Source: Sva-07 sp041686315 (lineage in GTDB: Bacteria; Actinomycetota; Acidimicrobiia; Acidimicrobiales; Ilumatobacteraceae). Taken from it: DNA of 6,720 nucleotides. Below, piece by piece: positions 1 through 6,192 of this stretch. Position numbers and translations under genes: made by a program. Below the pieces are notes generated by a model, which ran no database searches, was not told the origin of the DNA, and saw only the letters and a program-made list of their open reading frames with translations. How positions within the stretch are numbered: the stretch's first letter is position 1; each line of letters starts with the position of its first letter. The stretch is taken from the NCBI GenBank assembly GCA_041686315.1, contig JAWLEC010000162.1, positions 1 to 6,720 of the forward strand, read 5' to 3'.

Positions 1-20
1 GCAACGTCTCGGTCCGTTGC
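1..20. repeat. 6-bp inverted repeat in the leader region
   Basis: GCAACG (1-6) and CGTTGC (15-20) are perfect inverted copies around an 8-nt loop, followed by a short T run at 23-25. The repeat could be the end of a terminator for a gene to the left of the window, or an operator for the operon that starts at 93. The left arm begins at the first base of the window, so the true extent cannot be seen. A 6-bp repeat in GC-rich DNA may also be chance. Confidence 0.3.
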
Positions 21-79
21 CGTTTGGCACCGCCGATCCTCGGGTACGAGCGGCTCCATGGACCGGGTGCGCCGTGATC

Positions 80-83
80 GGAG
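80..83 (+). promoter_or_regulatory. Ribosome binding site of the P-type ATPase gene
   Basis: GGAG lies 9 nt before the GTG codon at 93. The spacing is good for a Shine-Dalgarno site. It supports the GTG at 93 as the real start, because no other in-frame start nearby is as well placed. Confidence 0.6.
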
Positions 84-92
84 CTGCTGATC

Positions 93-2864
93 GTGTCGCA
101 ACCCGCCACCGGCCGGTCGTCCGAGGAGCGCGACGACTCTGGACGCGATGACGACCGCGGGCGCATCGAGGACGGGTGGGGTGCGGCAACGATCGACGAC
201 GTGGCCGAGCAGTTCGGCGTCGATCCCGAACGCGGGCTGAGCACCGACGAAGCAGAAGATCGTCTCGGCGACGCCGGCCCCAACCGCATCCAGCGCGTGG
301 CCGAGGATCCGGCGTGGCGGGTGTTCGTGGAGCAGTTCCGCAGCCCGCTCATCCTGCTGCTGGTGATCGCCGCGGCCGTGGCGGGTGCCGTGGGCGAAGC
401 CCGTGATGCCGTCGTGATCGGGGCCGTGCTCACGATCAACGCGATCATCGGCTTCGTCCAGGAGTACCGGGCGCAGAAGAGCATGGCCTCGCTGCAGGAG
501 CTCCTCACCTTCACGGCGCGGGTGCGCCGCGACGACGAGGAACAGCAGATCGACGGCGCCGACCTCGTGCCCGGCGACGTGGTGCTCCTCGAATCCGGCG
601 ACCGTGTTCCCGCCGACGGCCGGATCGTCGATGCAACCAACCTGTCGGTCGACGAGTCGACCCTCACGGGCGAGTCGACACCGGTGGACAAGCACACCGA
701 TCCGGTGGAGCCGGACGTGCCACTGGCCGACCGGGCGAGCGAAGCCTTCATGGGGACCTCGGTGGTGCGCGGCGCGGCGACGATGATCGTCACCCGCACG
801 GGCATGGACACCGAGATGGGACGCGTGTCGGCGGAGATGCACGAGGGCGAGGACCGTGAGTCACCGCTCGAGGCGCGTCTCGGTGTGCTCGCCACCAGGT
901 TGGCGGTCGTCGCCCTGGTGGCGGCGGCAGCCGTCGTCGGGGTGGGGATGCTGCGCGGGGACACTTTCGGCGACGCGCTCATCGACGGCGTGGTGCTCTC
1001 CGTCGCCTCCATCCCCGAAGGTCTCCCCGCGATCGTCACCGTGACCCTGGCGCTGGCGGTGCGAGCGATGGCGAACCGGGGCGCGATCGTCGAGAACCTC
1101 GACTCGATCCACACCCTCGGGGCCACCACCGTCGTGTGCACCGACAAGACCGGCACGCTGACCCTCAACCAGATGACCGTTCGCGTCGTGCACACTCGCG
1201 GCCGGCGTTTCGACGTGAGCGGCGAGGGGTACGGCACCGACGGGGAGATCACGTCCGACGACGCAGAGGGCGGCGATGCAGGGGGCGGCGAGCTGCCACG
1301 CCAGGTCGTGGAGGTGGCGGCGCTGTGCAACGACGCCGAACTGCGCGACGGCGAGATCGAGGGCGATCCCACCGAGGGTGCCCTGGTCGTGCTGGCGGAG
1401 AAGACCGGGACGACGAAGGCGAGCCTGGACGAAGAGCTCCCGCGCATCGCCGACGTGCCGTTCTCGTCCGACCGCAAGTACATGGCGACCTTCCACGACG
1501 ACAGCAGCGGCCGCGACGGCGACGGCGACGTCCGGCTGCTGGTGAAGGGCGCTCCCGGTGTGGTCTTCGAGATGTGCACCACCATGGCCGACGACGACGG
1601 TGACGTCGACTTCGACGACGAACGACGAGCCGAGATGGAGGACCGCCTCGAGGAGCTGAGCGACGAGGGACTGCGCGTGCTCGCCCTGGCCCAGCGGCGC
1701 AGTGACCGACCGGCGGAGGGTGCCTCCGAGGACGAGCTGGCCGAGATGGTCGGCGGACTGCAGTTGGAGGCGCTGGTGGGGATGGAGGACCCGCCACGGC
1801 CCGAGTCGGCCGACAGCATCAGCGAGGCCAAGGAGGCGGGCATCCAGGTGAAGATGATCACCGGTGACCACGCCGGCACCGCACGAGCGATCGCCCGGCG
1901 CCTCGGCATCGAAGGCGACGTGGTCGAGGGCACCGAACTCGACGACATGGACGACGACGAACTCGCGGAACGGATCGACGACATCGCCGTCCTGGCGCGT
2001 GTCGACCCACAGCACAAGGTGCGGGTGATCGACGCCCTGAATGCACACGGTCACGTGGTGGCGATGACCGGTGACGGCGTGAACGACGCCGCAGCGCTGG
2101 AACGCGCCGACGTCGGTGTGGCGATGGGCCGGCGGGGCACCGAGGTGGCCAAGGAAGCCGCCGACGTCGTCCTCACCGACGACCGCATCGCCACCATCAT
2201 GACTGCGGTCCGCCGGGGACGCACCATCTTCGACAACATCATCACGTTCGTCCGGTTCAACCTGGCCACGAACCTCGGCGCCCTGCTGACGATCCTCATC
2301 GCCCGCAGCATCGGGCTGCCGACCCCGTTCACCCCGCTGCAGGTGTTGTGGGTCAACCTGATCATGGACGGTCCGCCGGCGATGGCGCTCGGCGCCGACC
2401 CACCGCGGCCCGACGTGATGCAGCGACCGCCGCGCGACCCCGAGGCCCGGATCCTCGATCGCCGACGCATCGTCACGCTGGTGGTGCTCGGTGGGTGGAT
2501 GGCCGCGGTGACGCTGACCGTGTTCGCCGTCAGCAGAGGGACGAGCGACGAACGGGGCGTCACCATGGCGTTCACGACGTTCGTGCTGTTCCAGGTGGTC
2601 AATGCCGTCAACGTCCGCAGCGGCTGGACGTCGGTCTTCTCCAGGCGCTCCCTGACCAACCCGGCACTGTGGATCGCACTGGTCTCCGCCACGGCGTTGC
2701 AGGTCGTCGCCGTGCAGGTGTCACCGGTGGCCGACTTCTTCGGCGCCGAGCCGCTGCCGCTCACGGCGTGGTTGGTCGCCGTCGCCTGTGCGCTGAGCAT
2801 CGTGGCCCTCAGTGAGACGGCGAGAGCCGTCCGTCGCCTCCGCAACGACGACGCCGAGGGATGA
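93..2864 (+). CDS. Cation-transporting P2-type ATPase, SPCA/Pmr1-like (Ca2+/Mn2+)
   Basis: This 923-residue membrane pump probably uses ATP to export Ca2+ or Mn2+ from the cytoplasm. In order, it shows a cation-ATPase N-terminal domain (about 20-80), TM1-2 (about 85-122), an actuator domain with TGES (192-195), TM3-4 with PEGLP (308-312), the phosphorylation motif DKTGTLT with Asp351, the nucleotide-binding KGAP (485-488), TGD (590-592), the hinge TGDGVND (659-665), and TM5-10. The TM4, TM5 and TM6 motifs fit a P2 Ca2+ pump. TM6 carries Asn755 and Asp759 in the order N-L-I-M-D-G-P-P, as in secretory-pathway pumps. TM5 has Ala730 where SERCA has site-I Glu771, so a single ion site is predicted. 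Position 764 is Met where yeast Pmr1 has Gln783, a Mn2+-selectivity residue. Length and all catalytic residues are normal, so the pump should be active. The start is a GTG with GGAG 9 nt upstream. The N-terminus and several cytoplasmic loops are strongly acidic. It is the first gene of a tight four-gene unit. The family is near certain; the transported ion is inferred. Confidence 0.95.
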   Translation: MSQPATGRSSEERDDSGRDDDRGRIEDGWGAATIDDVAEQFGVDPERGLSTDEAEDRLGDAGPNRIQRVAEDPAWRVFVEQFRSPLILLLVIAAAVAGAVGEARDAVVIGAVLTINAIIGFVQEYRAQKSMASLQELLTFTARVRRDDEEQQIDGADLVPGDVVLLESGDRVPADGRIVDATNLSVDESTLTGESTPVDKHTDPVEPDVPLADRASEAFMGTSVVRGAATMIVTRTGMDTEMGRVSAEMHEGEDRESPLEARLGVLATRLAVVALVAAAAVVGVGMLRGDTFGDALIDGVVLSVASIPEGLPAIVTVTLALAVRAMANRGAIVENLDSIHTLGATTVVCTDKTGTLTLNQMTVRVVHTRGRRFDVSGEGYGTDGEITSDDAEGGDAGGGELPRQVVEVAALCNDAELRDGEIEGDPTEGALVVLAEKTGTTKASLDEELPRIADVPFSSDRKYMATFHDDSSGRDGDGDVRLLVKGAPGVVFEMCTTMADDDGDVDFDDERRAEMEDRLEELSDEGLRVLALAQRRSDRPAEGASEDELAEMVGGLQLEALVGMEDPPRPESADSISEAKEAGIQVKMITGDHAGTARAIARRLGIEGDVVEGTELDDMDDDELAERIDDIAVLARVDPQHKVRVIDALNAHGHVVAMTGDGVNDAAALERADVGVAMGRRGTEVAKEAADVVLTDDRIATIMTAVRRGRTIFDNIITFVRFNLATNLGALLTILIARSIGLPTPFTPLQVLWVNLIMDGPPAMALGADPPRPDVMQRPPRDPEARILDRRRIVTLVVLGGWMAAVTLTVFAVSRGTSDERGVTMAFTTFVLFQVVNAVNVRSGWTSVFSRRSLTNPALWIALVSATALQVVAVQVSPVADFFGAEPLPLTAWLVAVACALSIVALSETARAVRRLRNDDAEG
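2856..2860 (+). promoter_or_regulatory. Probable ribosome binding site of the antiporter gene
   Basis: GAGGG lies inside the last codons of the ATPase gene, 11 nt before the ATG at 2872. The spacing is a little long, so reinitiation by ribosomes finishing the ATPase at 2864 may also contribute. It favours ATG 2872 over the GTG at 2812, which would add 20 residues rich in Arg, Ser and Thr before the first hydrophobic segment. Confidence 0.45.
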
Positions 2865-2871
2865 CGACGGG

Positions 2872-4044
2872 ATGGACGAGTTCTCCGCCCACCCGGCGTT
2901 GATCACGATCGGCACCCTGCTGGCCGTGGCGCTCGCCGCCAACTGGCTCGGCGAACGCACACGTCTGCCGCGGGTGAGTCTGCTGCTCCTGGTGGGGGTC
3001 CTCGCAGGACCACTGGTGTCCGACGCCCTGCCGGCACAGCGTGAGCAGTGGTTCCCGGTCGCCGCCCGCATCGCGTTGGTGATGGTCGGGTTCCTGATCG
3101 GCGGCGAGTTCACGGGAGATCGACTCCGCCGTCACGGACGCACCGTGGCCGTCATCACGGCAGGTCAGGGCCTCGCCACGGCCGTCTTCGTCGCTGGCGG
3201 CCTCCTGCTGGCCGGGGTCGACACGACGGTGGCGCTGTTGCTCGGCGGTGTGGCGACGGCCACCGATCCCGCCGCCGTGCGATCCGTCGTCGACGACCAG
3301 AATGCAGAAGGTGACGCGTCACGCACCCTGTTGGGCATCGTCGCCCTCGACGACGTCGTGGGCATCGTCGTCTTCAGTGTCCTGCTCGCCGGCGCCGGCA
3401 CCGTCGCAGGTGCGGAGGGCGGGATCGGGCAGGAGCTCACCGACGGGCTCTGGGAGCTGGGCGGCGGTGTCCTCGTCGGCGGGGCTCTCGGTGTCGTCGC
3501 ATCTCAGCTCACCGGACGCATCGAGAAGGGCACACCGACGCTGGAGGAGGCACTGGCAGCCGTGTTCCTCTGTGCGGGGATCACATGGTGGCTCGATGTG
3601 TCGTATCTCATCGCCGCAGTGATGATGGGTGCGGTCATCGCCAACCTGGCCGGACATCACGACACGTCGTTCCGGGCGGTGGAGGGAATCGAGTGGCCGT
3701 TCCTCGTGGTCTTCTTCGTGCTGGCCGGTGCCCAGATCTCCCGGGACACACTCACTGCCGCGACGGTGATCGCCGGATTCGTGGTGCTGCGCACGCTCGG
3801 CAAGACCGTCGGAGCGGCGTCGAGCGCCCGAGCGGTCGGCACGGCCTGGCGCCGGGGAGTCTGGTTCGGGCCGGCACTGCTGCCGCAGGCGGGTGTCGCT
3901 CTCGGCATGGCCCTGTCGGCTGCCGAACGTTTTCCTCGACATGCCGACGAGATCGTCGGCGTCGCCGTGGTGTCCACGGTGCTGTTCGAACTCGTGGGGC
4001 CGATCGGCGTCCGGGAAGCGCTCCCCCGGCTCGAGCCGGATTGA
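2872..4044 (+). CDS. Cation:proton antiporter (Na+/H+ exchanger family, CPA superfamily)
   Basis: This 390-residue protein is hydrophobic along most of its length, with roughly 12 membrane segments, and fits the Na+/H+ exchanger domain family. It probably exchanges Na+ or K+ for H+ across the plasma membrane. Key motifs are T-D-P-A-A (131-135), the unwound TM4 motif of the family, and A-L-D-D (158-161). The Asp160-Asp161 pair matches the ion-binding pair of NapA and NhaA type electrogenic antiporters; electroneutral CPA1 exchangers usually have Asn-Asp. Arg307 and Lys311 lie in a later segment where the family carries a conserved basic residue. A G-P-A-L-L-P-Q-A-G-V stretch follows near 350. 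There is no C-terminal RCK/TrkA or universal stress domain, so it is a minimal transporter without an attached nucleotide sensor. ATG 2872 was chosen because it is 7 nt after the ATPase stop and the protein then begins directly before TM1. The family is very likely; the exact ion is unknown. Confidence 0.9.
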   Translation: MDEFSAHPALITIGTLLAVALAANWLGERTRLPRVSLLLLVGVLAGPLVSDALPAQREQWFPVAARIALVMVGFLIGGEFTGDRLRRHGRTVAVITAGQGLATAVFVAGGLLLAGVDTTVALLLGGVATATDPAAVRSVVDDQNAEGDASRTLLGIVALDDVVGIVVFSVLLAGAGTVAGAEGGIGQELTDGLWELGGGVLVGGALGVVASQLTGRIEKGTPTLEEALAAVFLCAGITWWLDVSYLIAAVMMGAVIANLAGHHDTSFRAVEGIEWPFLVVFFVLAGAQISRDTLTAATVIAGFVVLRTLGKTVGAASSARAVGTAWRRGVWFGPALLPQAGVALGMALSAAERFPRHADEIVGVAVVSTVLFELVGPIGVREALPRLEPD

Positions 4045-4051
4045 CCACGGC

Positions 4052-4321
4052 ATGGGCTATCTCACCGGTTTCGGCGTCGGGGCCGTCTACGGCCTGCTGC
4101 GACCGCGGATCCTCGCCGATGTTCCTCGCTCCGTCGCCGGCGTCGGCATCGCTGCTGCCGCCACGGCGGCCACCGTCGTGCCCTACAGCGCCCTCGGCGT
4201 GTCGAATCCGCGCACCTGGCCCGCTTCGAGCTGGGCGGCCGACATCATCCCGCACCTCTGCTACGGATGGGCGACGGCGGCCGCCTTCGACGCCTTGCAC
4301 GGGCCCCGGCGATTCCTGTGA
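4052..4321 (+). CDS. Small membrane protein, possibly a half-length family member
   Basis: This 89-residue hydrophobic protein starts at an ATG 7 nt after the antiporter stop, the same gap as the one upstream. It has a glycine-patterned first helix (Gly2, 6, 8, 10 and 14), a second hydrophobic segment (about 27-49, rich in Ala), a conserved-looking L-G-V-S-N-P-R-T-W stretch (48-56), and a last segment with D-I-I-P-H-L-C-Y-G (64-72). From memory, this pattern resembles the C-terminal half of small actinobacterial membrane proteins of about 160-190 residues with no known function, in which a G-L-G-V-G helix and a D-P-R-T-W motif precede a P-H-L-A-Y-G segment. The usual N-terminal half is absent here, since that DNA codes for the antiporter. 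Its last bases overlap the next gene. No strong Shine-Dalgarno site is seen. I am fairly sure it is a real gene because of its spacing and its patterned sequence. Its function is unknown; a partner of the antiporter is possible but unproven. Confidence 0.7.
   Translation: MGYLTGFGVGAVYGLLRPRILADVPRSVAGVGIAAAATAATVVPYSALGVSNPRTWPASSWAADIIPHLCYGWATAAAFDALHGPRRFL
4318..4321 (+). promoter_or_regulatory. GTGA stop-start overlap (translational coupling)
   Basis: The GTG start of the GH15 gene (4318-4320) shares bases with the TGA stop of the small membrane protein gene (4319-4321). The stretch just upstream, rich in C and G, has no good purine-rich Shine-Dalgarno site. Translation of the hydrolase therefore probably depends on ribosomes that finish the small gene. 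Confidence 0.65.
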
Positions 4322-6144
4322 TCGCCGATCATGCGCTGATCTCCAACTGTCAGGGCGCGGCGCTGGTGACGCGCGATGGCACGATCGACTGGGCCTGTCT
4401 TCCGCGCTTCGACGGATCGGCCATCTTCGCCTCGATCCTCGACCCCGATGCCGGGCACTGGTCGCTGGCGCCGATCGACGATGCGACGTCGTCACGCCGG
4501 TACCTGTCCGACACGATGGTGGTCTGCACCGAATGGGAGACCGACAGCGGCCGCTGCGAGGTGTGGGACCTCCTCACCCTCGGCGACGACGAGCGCGGCC
4601 ACCACATCGGCTTGCGTGCACCGGCCGGCATCGTCCGCGTCGTGGTGGGAGTCGAGGGTTCGGTCACGATGCGCAGCGAGCTGGTGTTGCGGCCCGAGTA
4701 CGGGCTCGTCCGGCCGCAGCTCGTCGGCGGACCCGGATGCGTCCTGGTCCGGGGTGGCGCCACTGCGGCGGTCGCCTCCGCCCCGATGGGGTGGGAGATC
4801 CGCCACGACGCCGGCACTGCGGGTGCGACCGTGGAGGTGGAGGCAGGGCAGCGGGTGGCATTCGGCGTCCAGCTCCACGACCCGTGGGACGAACCGCCCC
4901 GGCCCTGGTCGCAGGACGAGTTGCTCCGGCACGCCGACGACACCGTCGCCGCCTGGGAGTCCTGGTCGGAGCTCCACCAGTCCTACGACGGCCCCTACGC
5001 CGACCTGGTCTCCCACAGTGGGCGGGTCCTGCAGGCACTCACCTACGCCCCGTCGGGTGCCGTGATCGCCGCACCGACGACGTCGCTGCCCGAGTCCGTC
5101 GGCGGCAGCCGGAACTGGGACTACCGCTACGCCTGGGTCCGTGACGCGAGCCTCACCCTCAAGGCGTTGTGGGTCGCAGCCTGTCCCGACGAGGCCGAGC
5201 ACTTCTTCCGCTTCTTCGCCACGGCGGCCGGCACTCGCACGAGTGGCGGGGATCCGCTCCCGATCATGTTCGGTGTCGGTGGCGAACGCCACCTGCCGGA
5301 GGCCGAACTCGATCATCTCGCCGGCCACCGCGACAGCCGGCCGGTGCGCATCGGCAACGACGCATGGCACCAGGTGCAGCTCGACGTCTACGGCGAACTG
5401 CTCGGGGCGGCGTGCCAGCTCATCGAGCAGCTCGGCGAGCTCGACGACGTCACAGCCCGCTTCCTGTGCGAACTGGCCGATGCAGCCGTCGACCGGTGGG
5501 AGGAACCGGACCAGGGCATCTGGGAGATCCGCGGGGCGCCTCGCCACTTCACGTATTCCAAGTTGATGTGCTGGGTCGCCGCCGACAGGGCCTGCCGGCT
5601 CGCCGACCGCATCGGGGCGAGCGACGACCAGGTCGAGCGCTGGCAGTCCGCCCGGCGCGACATCTGCGACGAGATCACCAGTCGCGCCTGGAACGATTCG
5701 ATCGGCGCCTTCACCCAGAGCTTCGACAGCACCGAACTCGACGCCTCGGTGCTGATGATGGCCATCGTCGGCTTCCTCCCCGCCGCCGACCCGCGGATGC
5801 GATCCACGATCGAGACGATCGATGCGCAGCTCACCGACGACCACGGCTTCGTGTACCGCTATCTCGGCGGCGACGAACTCGACGGCGACGAGGGCACGTT
5901 CGCGCTCTGCACGTTCTGGCTCGCCCACTGTTGGGCGCTGCTCGGCGACACCGCACGTGCCCGCGCCCTGTGCGACCGGATGGTGGCGTGCGCCAACGAC
6001 GTCGGGTTGTTCTCCGAGGAGATCGACCCGCAGACCGGCGAGCTGCTCGGCAACTTCCCCCAGGCATTCACCCACATCGGACTCGTCAACGCCGCCTGGG
6101 CCATCCACGTCGCCGAGAGCGACCACGGGGCCCACACGGTGTGA
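4318..6144 (+). CDS. Glycoside hydrolase family 15 enzyme (trehalase/glucoamylase type)
   Basis: This 608-residue protein has the bacterial GH15 layout: an N-terminal beta-rich trehalase-like domain (about 1-230), then an (alpha/alpha)6 catalytic barrel to the C-terminus. The N-terminus carries the family pattern I-A-D-H-A-L-I and D-G-T-I-D-W. The barrel shows G-G-S-R-N-W-D-Y-R-Y (262-271) and W-V-R-D (273-276), a L-P-E-x-E-L-D-H-L stretch near 325, G-I-W-E-I-R-G with the probable general acid Glu403, and L-F-S-E-E (564-568) with the probable catalytic base, followed by G-N-F-P-Q-A-F-T-H (578-586). It should cleave an alpha-glucoside, probably trehalose or short alpha-glucans, to glucose by inversion. 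Relatives in mycobacteria are trehalases; others are glucoamylases or glucodextranases, so the substrate is open. There is no signal peptide, so it likely acts in the cytoplasm. GTG 4318 was chosen because it overlaps the previous stop as GTGA and places the conserved N-terminal motif directly after the start; the upstream in-frame extension is Arg-rich. Length is normal and no catalytic residue is missing. Confidence 0.93.
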   Translation: MIADHALISNCQGAALVTRDGTIDWACLPRFDGSAIFASILDPDAGHWSLAPIDDATSSRRYLSDTMVVCTEWETDSGRCEVWDLLTLGDDERGHHIGLRAPAGIVRVVVGVEGSVTMRSELVLRPEYGLVRPQLVGGPGCVLVRGGATAAVASAPMGWEIRHDAGTAGATVEVEAGQRVAFGVQLHDPWDEPPRPWSQDELLRHADDTVAAWESWSELHQSYDGPYADLVSHSGRVLQALTYAPSGAVIAAPTTSLPESVGGSRNWDYRYAWVRDASLTLKALWVAACPDEAEHFFRFFATAAGTRTSGGDPLPIMFGVGGERHLPEAELDHLAGHRDSRPVRIGNDAWHQVQLDVYGELLGAACQLIEQLGELDDVTARFLCELADAAVDRWEEPDQGIWEIRGAPRHFTYSKLMCWVAADRACRLADRIGASDDQVERWQSARRDICDEITSRAWNDSIGAFTQSFDSTELDASVLMMAIVGFLPAADPRMRSTIETIDAQLTDDHGFVYRYLGGDELDGDEGTFALCTFWLAHCWALLGDTARARALCDRMVACANDVGLFSEEIDPQTGELLGNFPQAFTHIGLVNAAWAIHVAESDHGAHTV

Positions 6145-6176
6145 CGGCGGCGTTCGTGCGGCTGCCCGCCGCCGTC
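6143..6176. terminator. Inverted repeat between convergent genes, possible two-way terminator
   Basis: GACGGCGGCG (6143-6152) and CGCCGCCGTC (6167-6176) form a perfect 10-bp stem around a 14-nt loop. The first arm begins in the stop codon of the GH15 gene, and the second ends 16 nt before the stop of the minus-strand gene. No T run follows on either strand, so it is not a classic intrinsic terminator. T-poor hairpins between convergent genes are common in high-GC actinobacteria. It could also serve only as a 3'-end stabiliser. Confidence 0.5.
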
Positions 6177-6192
6177 GTCGCCCGGGGGACGT

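Noticed and set aside
24..50. TTGGCA (24-29) and TACGAG (45-50) as a sigma-70-like promoter
   Set aside because: The spacer is only 15 nt and the -10 lacks the final T. Such matches are easily found by chance, so no promoter is called.
861..2054. 397-codon open frame on the minus strand opposite the P-type ATPase gene
   Set aside because: Rich in His, Val, Gly and Asp from mirrored codons, with no family motif. The opposite strand encodes intact ATPase motifs.
2051..2845. 264-codon minus-strand frame opposite the ATPase C-terminal region
   Set aside because: Ser-, Thr- and Arg-rich shadow translation without motifs; the plus strand carries TM5-TM10 of the pump.
2812..2871. Upstream GTG start at 2812 for the antiporter
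   Set aside because: It would add 20 residues rich in Arg, Ser and Thr that overlap the ATPase gene. ATG 2872 is better placed after the ATPase stop and directly before TM1.
4267..4317. Upstream start at 4267 for the GH15 gene
   Set aside because: The extra 17 residues are Arg- and Ala-rich and overlap the small membrane protein gene. Family N-terminal conservation starts just after GTG 4318.
3585..5144. 519-codon plus-strand frame spanning the antiporter, small protein and GH15 gene
   Set aside because: Arg-, Pro- and Ser-rich shifted-frame translation that crosses three well-supported genes; no domain visible.
4492..6135. 547-codon open frame on the minus strand opposite the GH15 gene
   Set aside because: Long antisense frames are expected opposite high-GC genes. 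The translation has no recognisable domain, and the plus strand here has clear GH15 motifs throughout.
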